From Utricularia gibba (Eukaryota; Streptophyta; Magnoliopsida; Lamiales; Lentibulariaceae), in the NCBI GenBank assembly GCA_002189035.1, contig NEEC01000008.1, positions 2,542,001 to 2,606,000 of the forward strand: DNA of 64,000 nt, in the 5' to 3' direction. The position numbers and the translations under genes were made by a program. Every line of letters starts with the position of its first letter. Positions within the stretch are counted from its first letter, which is position 1. Positions 33,038-49,566 of the stretch are shown here, piece by piece. The notes below the pieces were generated by a model. It ran no database searches, was not told the DNA's origin, and worked only from the letters and a program-made list of their open reading frames with translations.

Positions 33038-35929
33038 CTAAGAGGAGCCAGTCCACAGCCGGGGATCATCTCGGTGCTTCAGATATTGATGGCGTTCCAG
33101 AGCCTTCTCTGTGATTCGCCTGTCTTCATGGATCTTTGCAATCAAGCTTTCAAGGGATGGGAAGTTGGCCTGCATCAGTTGAAGCAAGCTCACCATTTTT
33201 AGAACTCACTAATGATGAACATGAAACCAAACCAGCCCCGCAAGTAACTATGCAAAAACACAGACAAATAGATGTATTTGTGCATTGCATAGGTATTCCA
33301 TGGAATGATCTTGTTGAAAAAAGGTTGGAAAACGAAGTGTCCTTTCAGTGGTAGGGTCTATCTACCTCTGGCCTTATATACCCAACAATGACGAGATGTA
33401 GATCCTCCCCATAGAAATCCTCGTTGAAATCATGGAGCAACCATGGCTCCTGGTCAAGATTTTAAGAGTAAACTTAGGGGCAGTGATTCAAGAAAAGCAC
33501 GGCAGGTAAAAGGTAAATAGGCATGAGCATGGCTCACGATGGTCTTCACTGAGTTGTTGAAGTAAGGATTCCAACCTACGCTCATCACCATCTTATAGAC
33601 CCCACGTGTTGATAATCGTGCCCATCCGAAGTAGACCCCGGATGGGTGTTCCGAGAGGATTTCTGAATAGTCATCAGTCGATAAATTAGCTGGAAGAGGA
33701 GAAAACGGAAGAGCCATTAGATAACCAGTCATGATCAGCAAATGGAAACAGAAGGAATGGATTTAGCCAAGCTTCAATACGTTCCAACTTAGGATTCAGG
33801 TCTACAATTTTGGATTGAATTTATCAGTTAAGGAATCAAAAAGTTTACCAGACAAACAAAGATCAGCACAAAAATTATGCGGAATTGAATGGAAAAGTTG
33901 AATAACTAATGAATAATGTCATGATGTGCATTGAAACACCAACATTGTGGTTCTATTATCAGAGGTTACTAAAAGGGGAGAACCTGTCGGAATTCCAAGA
34001 ACCTTTGAGCCACGGCCAAAGCCTTTGATGACCGGACCACCCAAATACCAAGGTTCTATTGGTAATGTACCCTCTATCCCTGCATCAACAGTGAAGTAGT
34101 AAGTTAACAGTTTACACCAGGCTTGTTTTGTGATACGCAATTGAACAGCGATACTATAAGGGATTTTGTATATTCCATGAATCCATAAAGGTAAAGTTTT
34201 TGAGAAGAGTAGCACTAATAACAAGGTAAGTTAAAGAAACTAACAATCTTCGAATTCAGGTAGACCCCATTTTCCAAGATGCAGATCTAGTAGGGAGTTA
34301 ATAACTTCATCAGCATCTGAGAAAAGATGAGACTGTTTGGGAAAGGATGGCACAGCAACCACTTCCATTCCAGCTGCCTTACCAGCTGCCACACCTGTCC
34401 TAGCATGCATTAAGCAATCCTCGTATCAGAGAACACATGAATGAGATCACGGATAGTTTGGCTAATATCAAAATCCTTCATGATAAATCTGAAAGGAAGA
34501 AAAATGAACGCGAATAACAAGTCAATATGATACCCACGTTGAATCTTCAACTACAAGGCAGCTTGAAGGATCCATATTTAGCATTTTGGCAGCTTCAAGG
34601 TATCTCCAGAGAAGAAAAAGCCAAAATAAGTGAGAGCAGAAAAACACCGACCACAACAATTTAAACTCGATTTTGTATCACATTTATAAAATTATATGCA
34701 ATGGACGACTTACATTTCTGGACATGGCTTTGGATTGGCGACTTCATCTCCACCAATGATAACCGAGAATGACTCTTTCCACCCTAAATATTAATGCTGA
34801 AGTAAAATTTTGAAAGGAATACAACCATGATGGGATAAGAAACATGCGGATATGGTGTGACTTTATTCCCTACATCATACATTCAGTGTATAATTACCTT
34901 GTTGAAAAAATATCTTGGTCAAGATATTTTCTTTTGAGGAATTTGAAACCAGTCCCATCGGGATATGGTGATTCCTCAGGTGGTTAATTAACCTAGTAGC
35001 ACCAGGTTTTGCTTTGATTTTGCACCATCTAACGTGGAAAGTAAAAAAATAAAAATCAGTAGGATAAAAGGAAATGTGATACCAACATTGAACCCAAGGA
35101 GACAACTCAGAAAGCAACCCTATATCTTGAAATGATCGCATAACCAAAAAGCTAGTAGAGGTAATTTGAAGGATCTTGTCAGAACCTTATTTGCTTTTGT
35201 TTGTGTGTGTCAAAGTTGATAAAACTTTTTTCTCATGAATAAGCTGATTTAGATATCAATGTGATCGATCAGTAGCGAGCTAATACAACAATAAATTTAA
35301 TGAAAAGCATATAATAGAGTGGTAGTATGCAATATGTTACCTTTCGGAGAAAAGCGGCTTTACTTCGGTCAAAAGCTCATGCACAGATGTTGGGAGTCCA
35401 TAGTCTTCCACAACCGCAACAGCTGCTTCATATGGTGTCTTTCCTGCAGTTCTTTGGCTGTTTTGTATATCCCACTTCTTCCCAAACTTGGACAAGTAAA
35501 CTCTCAGAACATCACCGACAATCGAATCTGTCATGCATACAACATCAACAAAAAAAAAAAAAAAGAATCTATATAAAACACACTACACAAATAAGTATCC
35601 ATATTATAAACTGATCAAATCTGTATACCCATGAGAGACCCGGTTGTACAAATTCATGCCTGGAAACATCAGAAATAAAAAGAGAGCATGAAACCAAAAA
35701 CATATATAAATAGAACATGTTATCCGATGAAGTTTTGGGTTTGTCCCATATTCAACACCAGATGTCCACATATGAACAAATTCGAGGAAGCGCAAGCCCA
35801 TAACTTCGGTTAAGCATTGCAGCAAAGAGGAGAAATTAGATAGTAACGAGGGAACCCCATCACACCTGTATTAAGAAGCGTTCCATCCAAATCAAGGAGA
35901 ACACATGAGACTGGAATGCTGCCGGCCAT
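33038..35929 (-). CDS. FHY: Bifunctional FMN hydrolase / riboflavin kinase
   Basis: Ten exons, 35929-35866, 35527-35341, 35028-34898, 34783-34714, 34603-34538, 34399-34245, 34079-33984, 33689-33538, 33449-33366 and 33169-33038, give 378 residues, matching Arabidopsis FMN/FHY (379). All phases agree. The N-terminal HAD domain begins CVLLDLDGTLLNTDS (nucleophile DxD) and continues with LVSNSSKENI, GGDEVANPKPCPE and LVVEDST. It removes phosphate from FMN. The C-terminal flavokinase domain has WYLGGPVIKGFGRGSKV, LGIPTANLST, HPSGVYFGWA, MVMSVGWNPYFNN, EPWLLHDFNEDFYGE and VGYIRPEANFPS. It phosphorylates riboflavin with ATP. Exon 1 is only 64 bp and too short for a simple open-frame scan. The protein is expected in the cytosol. 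Confidence 0.95.
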
Positions 35930-36862
35930 TTCCACTTAATCACAAAGCGATACCAAATCTCCGCAACTCCAACGACACAGACGCTCGTGCGCGGAGATGA
36001 GGAAGCAAAAACAGTTGTGATTGGGCTCCAACCCCCCACGTTTTGACTATTTTCTCATTGATTTGCAAATTTCCAATCCTACCCCTTTGTTGAATTTTGG
36101 CGTCTCAAAAATCTTTTGATCAAATTTTTATCCAATTTTTTTCATGAATATTTGACTAATTCATTAATCATTAATCAACAATATTAATTTTCTCAATTAA
36201 TCAGTAATTGATTTTATTGGTTTCAATTTGTGCCCCGAATCAAGTTTTCGGAATCGAATTATGTTCGAATCAAGTTTTCGGAATCGAATTATCTTCGAAT
36301 CAAGTTTTCGGAATCGAATTATGTTCGACTAGATTTGAAGAAGTAACATGTAATAAAATTGAAATGGTTGTTTCACTTAATTTGTACATGCCTTGTATTA
36401 GATTAGTGTGCCTAGGCATGGACTTGGATAGCACCCCAAATTCACTCGGATTCGGGTGGCAGTTATTGAAGGCAATAGAGGAGCAGAAAAATTCCGTTCT
36501 ATTTTTGGAAACGCCACCACCCTCAAAAATAAATATCTGGTTTCTGATATTTCTGAATTTTATTTCTTTTTTTTGTGGGGAGAAAATAAAAATTAAAAAA
36601 TTAGTATTTTTTAAAAATATAATTTGAAAAAATAGACCATATTAGATATTTACGTCGTACGGTCGACGGTGGGGGATAGCACCGGACACGTAGGCAGGTG
36701 GAGCACGCAATGGCAAGAAAAAGAGGAAGCGTGAAGATGAGGTTTTACGCTAACGTGTGGTCTACTCACTCCTTTCCTACATCTGTTGGATATACGCTGC
36801 CGGCCGGCTTTCTGCCTCCGCCTTCCCCGGGATTGCAGTTGCTCTGGGGTTCCTTTCTCGTG
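35930..36862. other. Divergent FHY / NYC1 intergenic region
   Basis: About 930 bp between the two start codons, AT-rich, with a 30-bp tandem repeat at 36236-36325. An in-frame ATG at 36710 extends the NYC1 frame upstream by 51 codons. I preferred the later ATG. Confidence 0.45.
36236..36325. repeat. 30-bp tandem repeat, three copies
   Basis: Three adjacent units starting CGAATCAAGTTTTCGG, nearly identical (one G/C change in the middle copy). The unit is a multiple of three, so an accidental frame repeats NQVFGIELCS. There is no sign that it is translated. Confidence 0.9.
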
Positions 36863-39800
36863 ATGACTACATTGGCTTACCTGCATCTTTCGCCCTTTAA
36901 TTTCCGTCACAGCACCGGCGGGCGCCCGCCACCGCGGCTTCTGCTTCGGCGTTGGAGTGACCCCTTGTGTGCTGATGGTCGCCGGAGGATGGGGGTTCGT
37001 CCCTGTAGGTCTTTCAAGGATGGCGAGGATCATGGGTTGCTTGAAAAAGAGAATGGGGAGGAAGGGGATTCAGGGGGGATAGGGGAAGGTAGCAGTTTTA
37101 GGTCGAGTAGGGATGTAAATAAATTAGTGGGTTTGATTAGAGACGCTGTTTGGAGTGTCTCCAAGCCTAGTTTGCGATCAGCATGGGTGTTCAGGGAGGC
37201 TATAGAGAAGTTGGAAGAGACATTGTTTTCCGTAAGTTCCTGTTTTGATGGAGAAGCCCTGAATATTATTCACCATCAGTTCTTTTTTGAAAAAAAAATG
37301 AATCGATACAGTGGGAAGGGGTGAGAGCCGAGGGCTTCTCGAAAACACGTAATTGGTTTTCCAGAATTATGCAAGGGATTAGATATTTTTTTCTGAATAA
37401 TTATCCACTGCCGATTTATCCAGGAAATTTGTTTGAATGGTATTCTCAGTTACGTCTGCTGTTACATTTGTTTTTGTTACCTTCCTGTTCTTCTTCACTT
37501 TTCATAGCAAATCTTGAGATTTGATAAAGTGATTTGATCAAGGAAACAGATTTCTATGGTGTAAAATGCGTCTAAGTGTTTTGGTATTGGGGAATATCTC
37601 CTCTAGTTATTTGTGACTTCAGATACACGAGTATTACGCCTGCCCATATTTTGACACTGCTGCTTCCCATTGACAGCTTTCTATTCACGTTGGGAGATAC
37701 ATTGTGACAATGCTAAGCACTGGAGTTATACTGCTCATCGGGTTTCAGTTGTCAGGCTAGTGTCCAAAACAAATGCATTTTTAAACCTCATGAGCTTTTA
37801 CTCATTGTAATTTCCTTTTTCTTTAAAAATTCAGGTGGGGAGGAACAAATGAACACACTGATTTGGTATAGTTGGCTTGGAGGAATCATTATTGGAACGA
37901 TGATAGGTTCCAACATGGTCTTGGATGAAGTCAGTAGATCAGGTCCTCGCAACGTCGTCATAACTGGAAGGTAGTGATTTAAATGGGAAACGCATCACGA
38001 ACTTAAAGACACTTAGAAAATTGGATGAGTAGCAGTTATGATGACGAAACAGCATTTAGTCCAATATTTCTACTAGGATATCCATGAAGGAATTTGTCTC
38101 ATCTTTCCACTTGAATGACTCGCTTGTGGAATTCCAAGTGGCTGTTAATGTATAGTTCATTTTAAGTTAACTTTGTTTTCCCGTCAATCAATGAGCCTAC
38201 AGCAGGGATTTTTCTTCTTTTGTTTTAGGTCAGTTTTTGCTGCATTTTATGTTATAACGCGGGGTTTTTGTTTCTTTGCAGCACACGAGGGCTGGGTAAA
38301 GCATTGGCCCGTGAGTTCTTGCTTTCAGGTGACAGGGTTGTTGTTACTTCTCGGAGGTAATTTGCAATTCTATGAGGCATCTTGTTTTTTATGTAATCCC
38401 TTTGAATTCTTACCTCTTGTCTATATGAACTTTTGGCTACAGCCCCGAATCTGTTGACATGACTATCAAGGAGCTTTCTGAAAACTTGCGGCAACTCAAG
38501 GTTGCAGGTGGTTCATCAGCTAAACAGTTACGCCACGCAAAAGTTGTGGGTGTTTCATGTGATGTTTCTAAACCTGGTGATGTAAACAAGTTGGCAAAGT
38601 TCGCTGTTGACGAACTTGGGACAATTGACATCTGGGTATGCAATCATCCATCACTTATATTGTCAATGATCTAATCAGTTATTTTTGGTGAGAAAAAAAA
38701 ATTCCAAGTGTGAACACCCTCTGTTTTCATGTAGTCAGTTTGATCTCCCTTTCAGCGCATGGTTACCTCTAGCTGCCATCAGTGCCAGTTGCTGACCATG
38801 CTTTCCTGATTTAGAGTCAGAAAATATTGGGATATATATTTTTTAGGAGTTAGAATTTCGTGGGATTTATTTAAAAGGTGGCCATTGGGTGAATGGATCA
38901 GCTATCCATGCTTTCCATTGCAGTGTTATGCAAACGCAAGCAGCATCTCCTTCTCGTTTATGATGTTATTGTACAGCTTGAATGATAGCAATCCTTGTCA
39001 AAAAAAAAAAAAAAAAAAGACTTGTCTATTTGATTCAAGAATTTAGTCATTGCACCTCCTTTGGTTTTGAGTGTTTATATTTTGTATAGGTTAACAATGC
39101 GGGTATCAACAAGGGATTTAGGCCATTGCTGCAATTTGGTGATGACGACATCCAGCAGGTGTGGCAATATGGTTGTTATTTCCAATCCCAAAAACTTCAG
39201 TATTTAGTCTGCCCAACTAGTGATTACTTTAGTAATTCCTATAAACCATTGCTCGTCAACTCCTTTATTTGATGGTTCTTCATAATTGAACATAAGCATG
39301 ATATATCCTGATTTTTCTATGGTTGTGTGTTTCTGTTCAAGCCTGTTCTTTAGAGAGTGTGAGAAGAGGGGATTAAAAAGTTTAAGATAGAAGAGAATAA
39401 AAAGAAAAATAAGAAAGTCTTGTAGTAGGTTTTTCTCATACTGTCTAATTCAACTATAGATTGTATCTACAAATTTGGTTGGGTCCATACTCTGCACACG
39501 TGAAGCATTGCGCATAATGGAGAACCAGAGAAGTGGTGGTAATATATTCAACATGGATGGTGCAGGATCTGGAGGATCCAGCACACCACTCACGGCTGTG
39601 TGAGTTTCGTTCTGGAATCTACAACAAATGCTTTCAATCCCTTTTCCTGCATGTTTTGACTAATGTTTTCATATTCTTTGGAATAGATATGGTTCAACAA
39701 AATGTGGTCTTCGACAGCTTCATTCATCACTCCTTACAGAATGCAGAAGGTCGAAAGTGGGAGTTCATACTGCCTCGCCAGGCATGGTTTTGACAGACTT

Positions 39801-40554
39801 GCTATTGAGGTGCATCATAATCTCTGGTTCCATGGCTCGATTAACTTCTTTGATGTGGCAGTATTCCTTTCTGTAGCTGAAGAGCAGCTTTACAATTTCC
39901 ACCTTGCACGAGGAAGCTCCTTGTTCTTGTCAACAAGGACTTGCTTTGCATTTGAAACCTCCTGTTCTTTCACAATCTGGCCTTTGGATACATGCATAAG
40001 ATCCATCACAATATTTGGAGAGATAATTTGCTCTGATGGTACTCTTCTTTACTAACAATTTCATACTCTACATGTTTGCAGTGGGGCGAGTGTTAAAAAC
40101 AAGCAGATGTTCAACATCGTATGTGAGCTTCCTGAGACGGTTGCCAGAACGTTGGTTCCAAGAATGAGAGTTGTCAAGGGAAGTGGGAAGGCAATAAACT
40201 ATTTGACTCCTCCAAGGATTCTACTTGCTCTAGTTACTGCCTGGCTAAGACGAGGCCGCTGGTTTGATGATCAGGTATATTCCTACTTACACTGAACCTC
40301 TCAGAGCGAAAAAAAAAAAAAAGCTGATTTGGTATTCCCTCATTTCCTTCTGTGTGCATTACTTTCAGGGACGAGCACTTTACGCTGCCGAGGCTGATAG
40401 ACTCCGCAATTGGGCTGAAAGCCGCACACGCTTTTCATTCACAGAGGCGATGGAAATGTACACAGAGAACACATGGGTTTCAGTGTTCTCCATCTCAGTA
40501 GTGTGCGCCTTCATCATCCTGTCGAGTACGTCTATTTCGACGCCTGGTACCTGA
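36863..40554 (+). CDS. NYC1: NYC1 chlorophyll b reductase, chloroplast
   Basis: Exons 36863-37231, 37677-37755, 37835-37970, 38282-38356, 38443-38635, 39090-39158, 39460-39599, 39687-39809, 40082-40274 and 40369-40554 give 520 residues, near the Arabidopsis length (496). NYC1 reduces chlorophyll b to 7-hydroxymethyl chlorophyll a in thylakoids, the first step of chlorophyll b and LHCII breakdown. It is a short-chain dehydrogenase: GSTRGLGKALAREFLL is the nucleotide-binding Gly motif, VNNAGINKGFRP the NAG motif, YGSTKCG the YxxxK catalytic pair. Two membrane segments precede the domain (VTMLSTGVILLIGFQLSGG, WYSWLGGIIIGTMIG) and one follows (VSVFSISVVCAFIILSS). Start 36863 gives MTTLAYL, like the Arabidopsis MTTLTK start. 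Intron 2 begins with GC (CAG/GCTAGT), a rare GC-AG intron. Confidence 0.94.
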
Positions 40555-41394
40555 TTTCCAACTGGCTTTTGGTTGTAGCATTCTTATTCTTTTCTCTCTG
40601 GTGGAAATACCATTGGGTTCTTGGTGCTTGTTCGAGTGTGTGAATTCTAGATGTAGAGGGGTATATCATTTTATTCTTCTTTTTCTTACTGCTGTTTAGA
40701 TTCTGCTATCTGAACACTGAAAGAATTCATCCTGTAAGTCTGTGATGGCTGGCTTGACTCTTTTCCTCACAAATGAAGATAAATCTTGCTGAAGTTCCAC
40801 TTGAATGTCGTGACCCCCTGTTTAAGGGAGCACCATCTGGGAGTCTTTCTGGTGTGATCATATTAAAATCTGGATTTCTACTTGAACCAGTAAAAGATGT
40901 CTGGGAAATTTAGTACGATCATATTAGAGTTCCACATTATCTCAATTGCAGCATGCATCAGCCAGGGAGGGTTGGCAATGAACCTCATTCTTCCTTTAGT
41001 GAGTTATCAAGTAGCTGCTGCTGTTTGTTGGTGGATAAAATGGTGTGATGTGAGATGGAAAAGGAAACCATTAGCCTTACAGTAAGCATTCCATCAGATT
41101 TAGTAGCTCCAAAGATCAGCTTTTCAGTGTCTGCTGCTGCTCCAGTGCTGTAGTTCTGGTTTCTTCACCAACAATTATCCCTTCTCCAAGAGATGGGCAG
41201 ACTTTGGCTTATCTGTTTGGAAATTACCGCTGGATAATTGAAACATTTAATTGATTACATTCATCAAACAAATGAATATTCTCACATGTATTACCATGCA
41301 AGAAAAAAGAAATAATATCGACTGTGAACTTCGTATGGTGGTGGTGATTAGTTCATGTGCTCCAAACAGAGGATTGCGGAGTTCCCCTTGGCCT
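40555..41394. other. Tail-to-tail spacer between NYC1 and CDC48C
   Basis: About 840 bp holding the two converging 3' UTRs. No separate gene is seen. Confidence 0.45.
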
Positions 41395-45044
<3,650 letters not shown>

Positions 45045-45428
45045 TTAACCCTACTTTTTCCCGGAAACAAAGAAGCGAATGTATATCCTGCCTATACAGA
45101 GGGAGGCTGCTGCAACCCCAAATTCAAACTCAGATGTAAAGCAGGCGGCGGCGACGGCACGCCCGCGGCAGAGAAACCTCAAACGAAGTTTAATCGGCAA
45201 AAATTCAGGGCTTCTTTTACTCGAATAAAGCTTTTTTTTAATTATAATAAAATAGAAATAAAAAATTAAGGAATTATTTGCAATGGAGACATATATGGAC
45301 GGCTGAGATCAAAGAGAGGCCAAAATAATAAATAAATTCCATCAAATTAAAAAGGAAGAGAGAAAAAACATCCCACCGTGTGTTTGTGATCGGAACAAGC
45401 AGCGGAGCTCTGCAATCGACCAGCCAAG
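45045..45428. promoter_or_regulatory. Compact divergent promoter between CDC48C and the DUF3119 gene
   Basis: Only 384 bp separate the two divergent start codons, so the genes must share promoter DNA. It contains a GC-rich part near CDC48C and an AT-rich middle. No clear TATA box on either side. Confidence 0.55.
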
Positions 45429-46642
45429 ATGCACTGCGCCTCTGGCCTTTCTTCTTCTTATCTCACCGTCGGCTCCACCGCCTTCTCTTCGTCTCGTTCA
45501 TTAGATCTCAGGCCCTTTGCCTTCGGAAGAAGGATTTGTTCAGATGGCTACCGGAGCAAGCTTCTAGAAAGGCTTTCAAGTGGCAATTCTTCCTGTTCAT
45601 CAACAAGGATTTCTGTGGTTAGTGTTGGCCCGCGATAGGCGGCAGCAGCATTTTTTCTACCTTCTCCAAGTCGAAAATTTTTTGGTTGTGTCGTTCATCT
45701 TTGTCTAACAGCTTGGGAGGAAAACGAAGGGCAGCGACACTGTCGTCATTCCCGACCCTGATTTCCGAATCCCGATTACACTTCTAGGTGACGCTTGACT
45801 TTTGAACTCTCAAATTTTTAATCGTCATCTGCTTTTTGAGCTATCGATTCCCAATAGCTTGAATTTGATGAATTAGTTTGAAGGTGAAACAATTTAATGA
45901 TGTCCATAATCTCGCTCCACAACCGGGACTTGTTTTCTGCAGGAGTGGCAGGTAGCCTGGTTTATGTCAATAACGTAGCCGCAGCGGTACCTGTCGGCCT
46001 TCTGGGTTTGCTTCTCTTAGTTCAGGTCATCAACCATAACCCACATTTCCTTATGAAACTTCTCAGAAGGAAGAATGCGGTCTGGATTTTCTCACCATTC
46101 TTCTTGCTTTCAGGCAAATAGAGTGAGATTCGTGTTTGATGACCAAGCCCTGGTTTGTTTCTAACTTCAGAACGGCATATCATATTTGTTCTGAACGCAT
46201 CAATGTTTACGCGTAATGACTAAATGTATCATCAAGCAGGAAGTTAAAGTTGGGGAAGAGCTCGAGGAATCGGGGAAAATGTTTTTGTGGGTGGAAAAAA
46301 CCGATGGAAGTAAGTGAATACAGCTCCAGTTGTTCTTCCACAGGAAATTGAATAGCTGCTAACATAAAGTTACATTAGATACTCGTCATTTGTGAACTGG
46401 GAGCTATGGTGGCCTTCTTTTCCAATACTGGTTTACTTCAAGGAAACACAGACAAAAGAAGATGGACAGATTCACTTCTTCCCTGTCATATTTGTAAGTT
46501 TGTCATATGGCTGATGAGATGGCGCAACCATAAGCTTCATCCTTTGACTTCATTTTTTCGTGGTGGCAAACAGAATGGGAAGCAGCTTTACGACGTTATG
46601 GTGGAAAGATGCGGTCCTTCTAAAACCAGCGGACCAAAATAG
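45429..46642 (+). CDS. DUF3119-type plastid protein gene with a one-base frameshift
   Basis: Seven exons fit, 45429-45617, 45712-45787, 45943-46025, 46114-46152, 46240-46309, 46379-46493 and 46574-46642. Exon 1 is a Ser-rich transit peptide. The rest follows the cyanobacterial-plant DUF3119 pattern: GRKTKGSDTVVIPDPDFRIP, two membrane segments (TLLGVAGSLVYVNNVAAAVP, GLLGLLLL), FVNWELWWPSFPILVYFKET and IHFFPVIFNGKQLYDVMVER. In exon 5 the frame is one base short: the run of four G at 46272-46275 needs a fifth for ESGENVFVGGKNRW and for phase with exon 6. As written, the product would be truncated after exon 5. Either the assembly lost a base or the allele is broken. Function unknown. Confidence 0.78.
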
Positions 46643-47480
46643 CTGAATCTGCATCAAAACGAGTGTCTTGAACCAGATGTGTAGATTCTATGGGAGAGAA
46701 AGTACATAAAGAAAGATGTAAAGGTGAACCTAGTGACTTCGGCTGTGATTTGAAAGGAAAATAAGATTTATAATATCGAACATGTCTGGATACAAGATGA
46801 ATTTTCCTGAAGATCAAAAAGCTTGCATCCCTTTTGACCTGGTGACAATAAAGACGCTTCCTCTTGGAGCCAATTCTGCCAGGTGTTTATAAGGACAGGA
46901 GGTATGCCTAGTCCATTGCAAAGAGTATCAGAATCATGGTTTCTGAATTCCCCTCCATTATTAGAGGGAAGACGAACCACCTGAGCATCACAGATTTTTT
47001 CTGCGATGGTAATGAATGCAGCAAATAGGGATGAAAAATTCTGTTCACTAGCCAAAAGGAATGTCTATGTGGATCTGGAGTATTCATCCACAATGGTGGG
47101 GAAATAATCTAGGGTCCCCAAAGGTCTATGCAATTTATGAAACTTTGCAAGCTGACAAACATCTCATGGCATTGAATGCACGCAATGAAGAGGAAAATGT
47201 TTGGCTTTTGAATCAGAAATATGGCCACCTCTACAATGCCACAGTAAATTGGAATCCTTAGCAGTGATGGATCGGACAAAATCTGAATTAAAAACATCTG
47301 CGGAATCAAAAACAAAGTCTTTTATCAGAGAGGTCAGAGCTTCCACCTTGGAACAAGTTGAGCAGATTTGGCAGAAAGGATTTGTGGTCGAGTATGTAAG
47401 TTTGGTTAGCCTCAGACCAATGGCAATGAGGCAACATCAAGCCCTGAATAATGCATTTTCGCTATAACATGTTTTCCAAC
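46643..47480 (-). mobile_element. Degenerate Ty1/copia retrotransposon fragment
   Basis: On the minus strand, from about 47350 down to 46770, broken frames carry copia integrase features. A zinc-finger-side piece reads LLWHCRGGHISDSKAKH, a core piece VDEYSRST, and then VVRLPSNNGGEFRNHDSDTL, the catalytic Asp region (usual form VRSDNGGEF). Frames shift and stops interrupt, so it is dead. No long terminal repeats or target duplication were identified. Confidence 0.65.
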
Positions 47481-48107
47481 AGAACAAAGGTTGTACTTGC
47501 AACAAGGAACATAAAGCACTTGAGGAATGATGAGGGTTGGATGAATCCTAGCACCACCCTGGTGACTGATCAATTTGAAACCCACAAACTCTCTCTGATA
47601 CTACATCAAAATATGAGGTTCAATGAGCAAGGGATCACGAGCACCAGGGGCAAAGAGAAAAGTGGCTATCAACCCTATAAACTCTTTATACAGAAATTGG
47701 AAACCTTGAATTTTGGTATTGGCATGGACTTGAATTCATTCCAATTTTTCAAATACTTGTATCGTTCTAATATGACTTTCTCTCATATCAAGATTGATGT
47801 TAATATTATACGATATTATTTACTTTTAACATTTAACTTTCACGATTATACATTTTTTTTTATTTTGATTTACTAGATTTTTGGGACTTACGTTGATTGG
47901 GCCGGCCTATGAACCCGTGGCAGACCAATCGCCATAGGGTTTCCTCAAGGCTCGAACTTTCAGGCACGGGCCGTCTTCCCCGACACCTCATTATTTTGTA
48001 CAGTGAATTGAATCGTATAGTGATTCGGATAAAAAAAGAATACTTGGAATGAATTTACTTTTTTTGTTGTCGGTAAGGGTAATAATGATTTGCAATCCCC
48101 ACAGTAA

Positions 48108-48188
48108 TTTTTCAAATTGATTCATTTGGTGAATTGAAATGGGGCATTGAAAGCAGCACCAAATGCACCTCAAATCAATTTGAAAGCT
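48108..48188. repeat. Short inverted repeat, MITE-like hairpin
   Basis: TTTCAAATTGATTCATTTGG at 48108 is nearly complementary to CACCTCAAATCAATTTGAAA ending at about 48186. The middle is about 35 bp. It may be part of a small DNA transposon or a foldback transcript. Confidence 0.5.
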
Positions 48189-49250
48189 CCTCAAATTCCA
48201 ATTACACTCAAGACACCGATGTCCGCACGTCCATTTGCATTTCAATCAGACCACGACCACAATCAATATCTATTTCAAAAATCCTATTTTTTAATATATC
48301 CATTATTCATAAAAAAACCTACATAATTTATTTAATAATGTATTTTTTTTTTCAAAACCCTTTTCTAATATTAAAGAAAAACATTTAATCATATATTTAT
48401 AAAATTTGTATACCATATACTTAATTTCAATTTTAATTGGAGAATATATTTATTTAAAATATAATCGACATGCACGGAAACCAATCACATGATCCATTCG
48501 TGCCAATGGAAAACGATGCCCCGGATTTGAAGCTACTTACACTCGAAAAAGAAATGAGATTTGGGCGGTGTTTTGTGGAGCTGCTCTTAACGGCTATGAT
48601 TCTAATGTTGGATAGAAACTAATATTCGAATTTCGCATTTGATTCGAAAGGAAAAATTTCGAAAAAATTTCACTGAAATTTGAAATATAACCCAATGTTT
48701 TAAATTCCGAAATTTAGAATCATTTACAAATCTGGTCATTCATACATTCAACTCGCACTAAAATAACGCATCAGACAAACTTCCTCCTCAATGCTAAACT
48801 TAAGAAGCTGGCTGTAAATTCACAGAACACAGAGCACGTGCAGAGCCGCGAAGGCATGCATCAACTAACCTTTTCAATTCATTCTTTCTCCTTCCGCTCA
48901 CGTGACTGTTTTTTCTTAATGCAATGTGTCTATAGGTTTTTTTTTCTACGAAAAAAAAAAGTTTGGAAGAAATTTATTGTACAAGACATCTCGAATTGTG
49001 TAACAAGTTATAGAAACGTGGGTAGAAATATCCCACTTAATGGCAAACTTATTCCAAAACCTACCTAAAATCACGTACAAAACTAACCTAAAATGAGATG
49101 AGATCATGATGGAAAAAATGTATTTAAATTAGATCGATATTAAATCATGATATAAAAAACATAAACTATGAAGATTGAATGTACGAACATACGGCAAACT
49201 TATAAGTTTAAAATGAATGGTTTATGTAACGATACATGTTCGTCCTACAC

Positions 49251-49340
49251 GATATTATCCGTTTTAAATACTCAATTTTTATAATTTTATGTTTTTTATT
49301 TTCAATCAAAATGTCTACTACAAGATTAGAGAAGATCTTT
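49251..49340. repeat. Dispersed repeat, copy 2
   Basis: GATATTATCCGTTTTAAATA followed by CTCAATTTTTATAATTTTAT, then a T-rich run and an ACAAGATTAGAGAAG block. It matches the copy at 25508 in order and spacing. Confidence 0.45.
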
Positions 49341-49529
49341 ATATAAATCATTTTTTTATCTTTTTGTAATCGATATAGTATTCGTCTAAGGTCTTTACAT
49401 ACTTCCTTGGACCTGATATTTCCATCCTCCTTGGAAACTCAATGCCCTTGGTGAGATTTACACCACCATTAGTTACAAGTTGGGGTTTGGTTTTAATACC
49501 AAATTTTAGGATTCATCATCATTTTACAT

Positions 49530-49566
49530 AATATTATCTGTTTTAGATATTCAATACTTCTTATAT
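49530..49566. repeat. Dispersed repeat, copy 3 (partial)
   Basis: AATATTATCTGTTTTAGATA then TTCAATACTTCTTAT. Only the first half of the unit is present. Confidence 0.4.

Noticed and set aside
36208-36627. Protein of 139 residues with NQVFGIELCS repeats
   Set aside because: It is the chance reading of a 30-bp tandem repeat in an AT-rich promoter; no domain and no conserved start.
36710-36862. Longer NYC1 N-terminus from ATG 36710
   Set aside because: The later ATG gives MTTL, like the Arabidopsis start, and a length nearer to the family.
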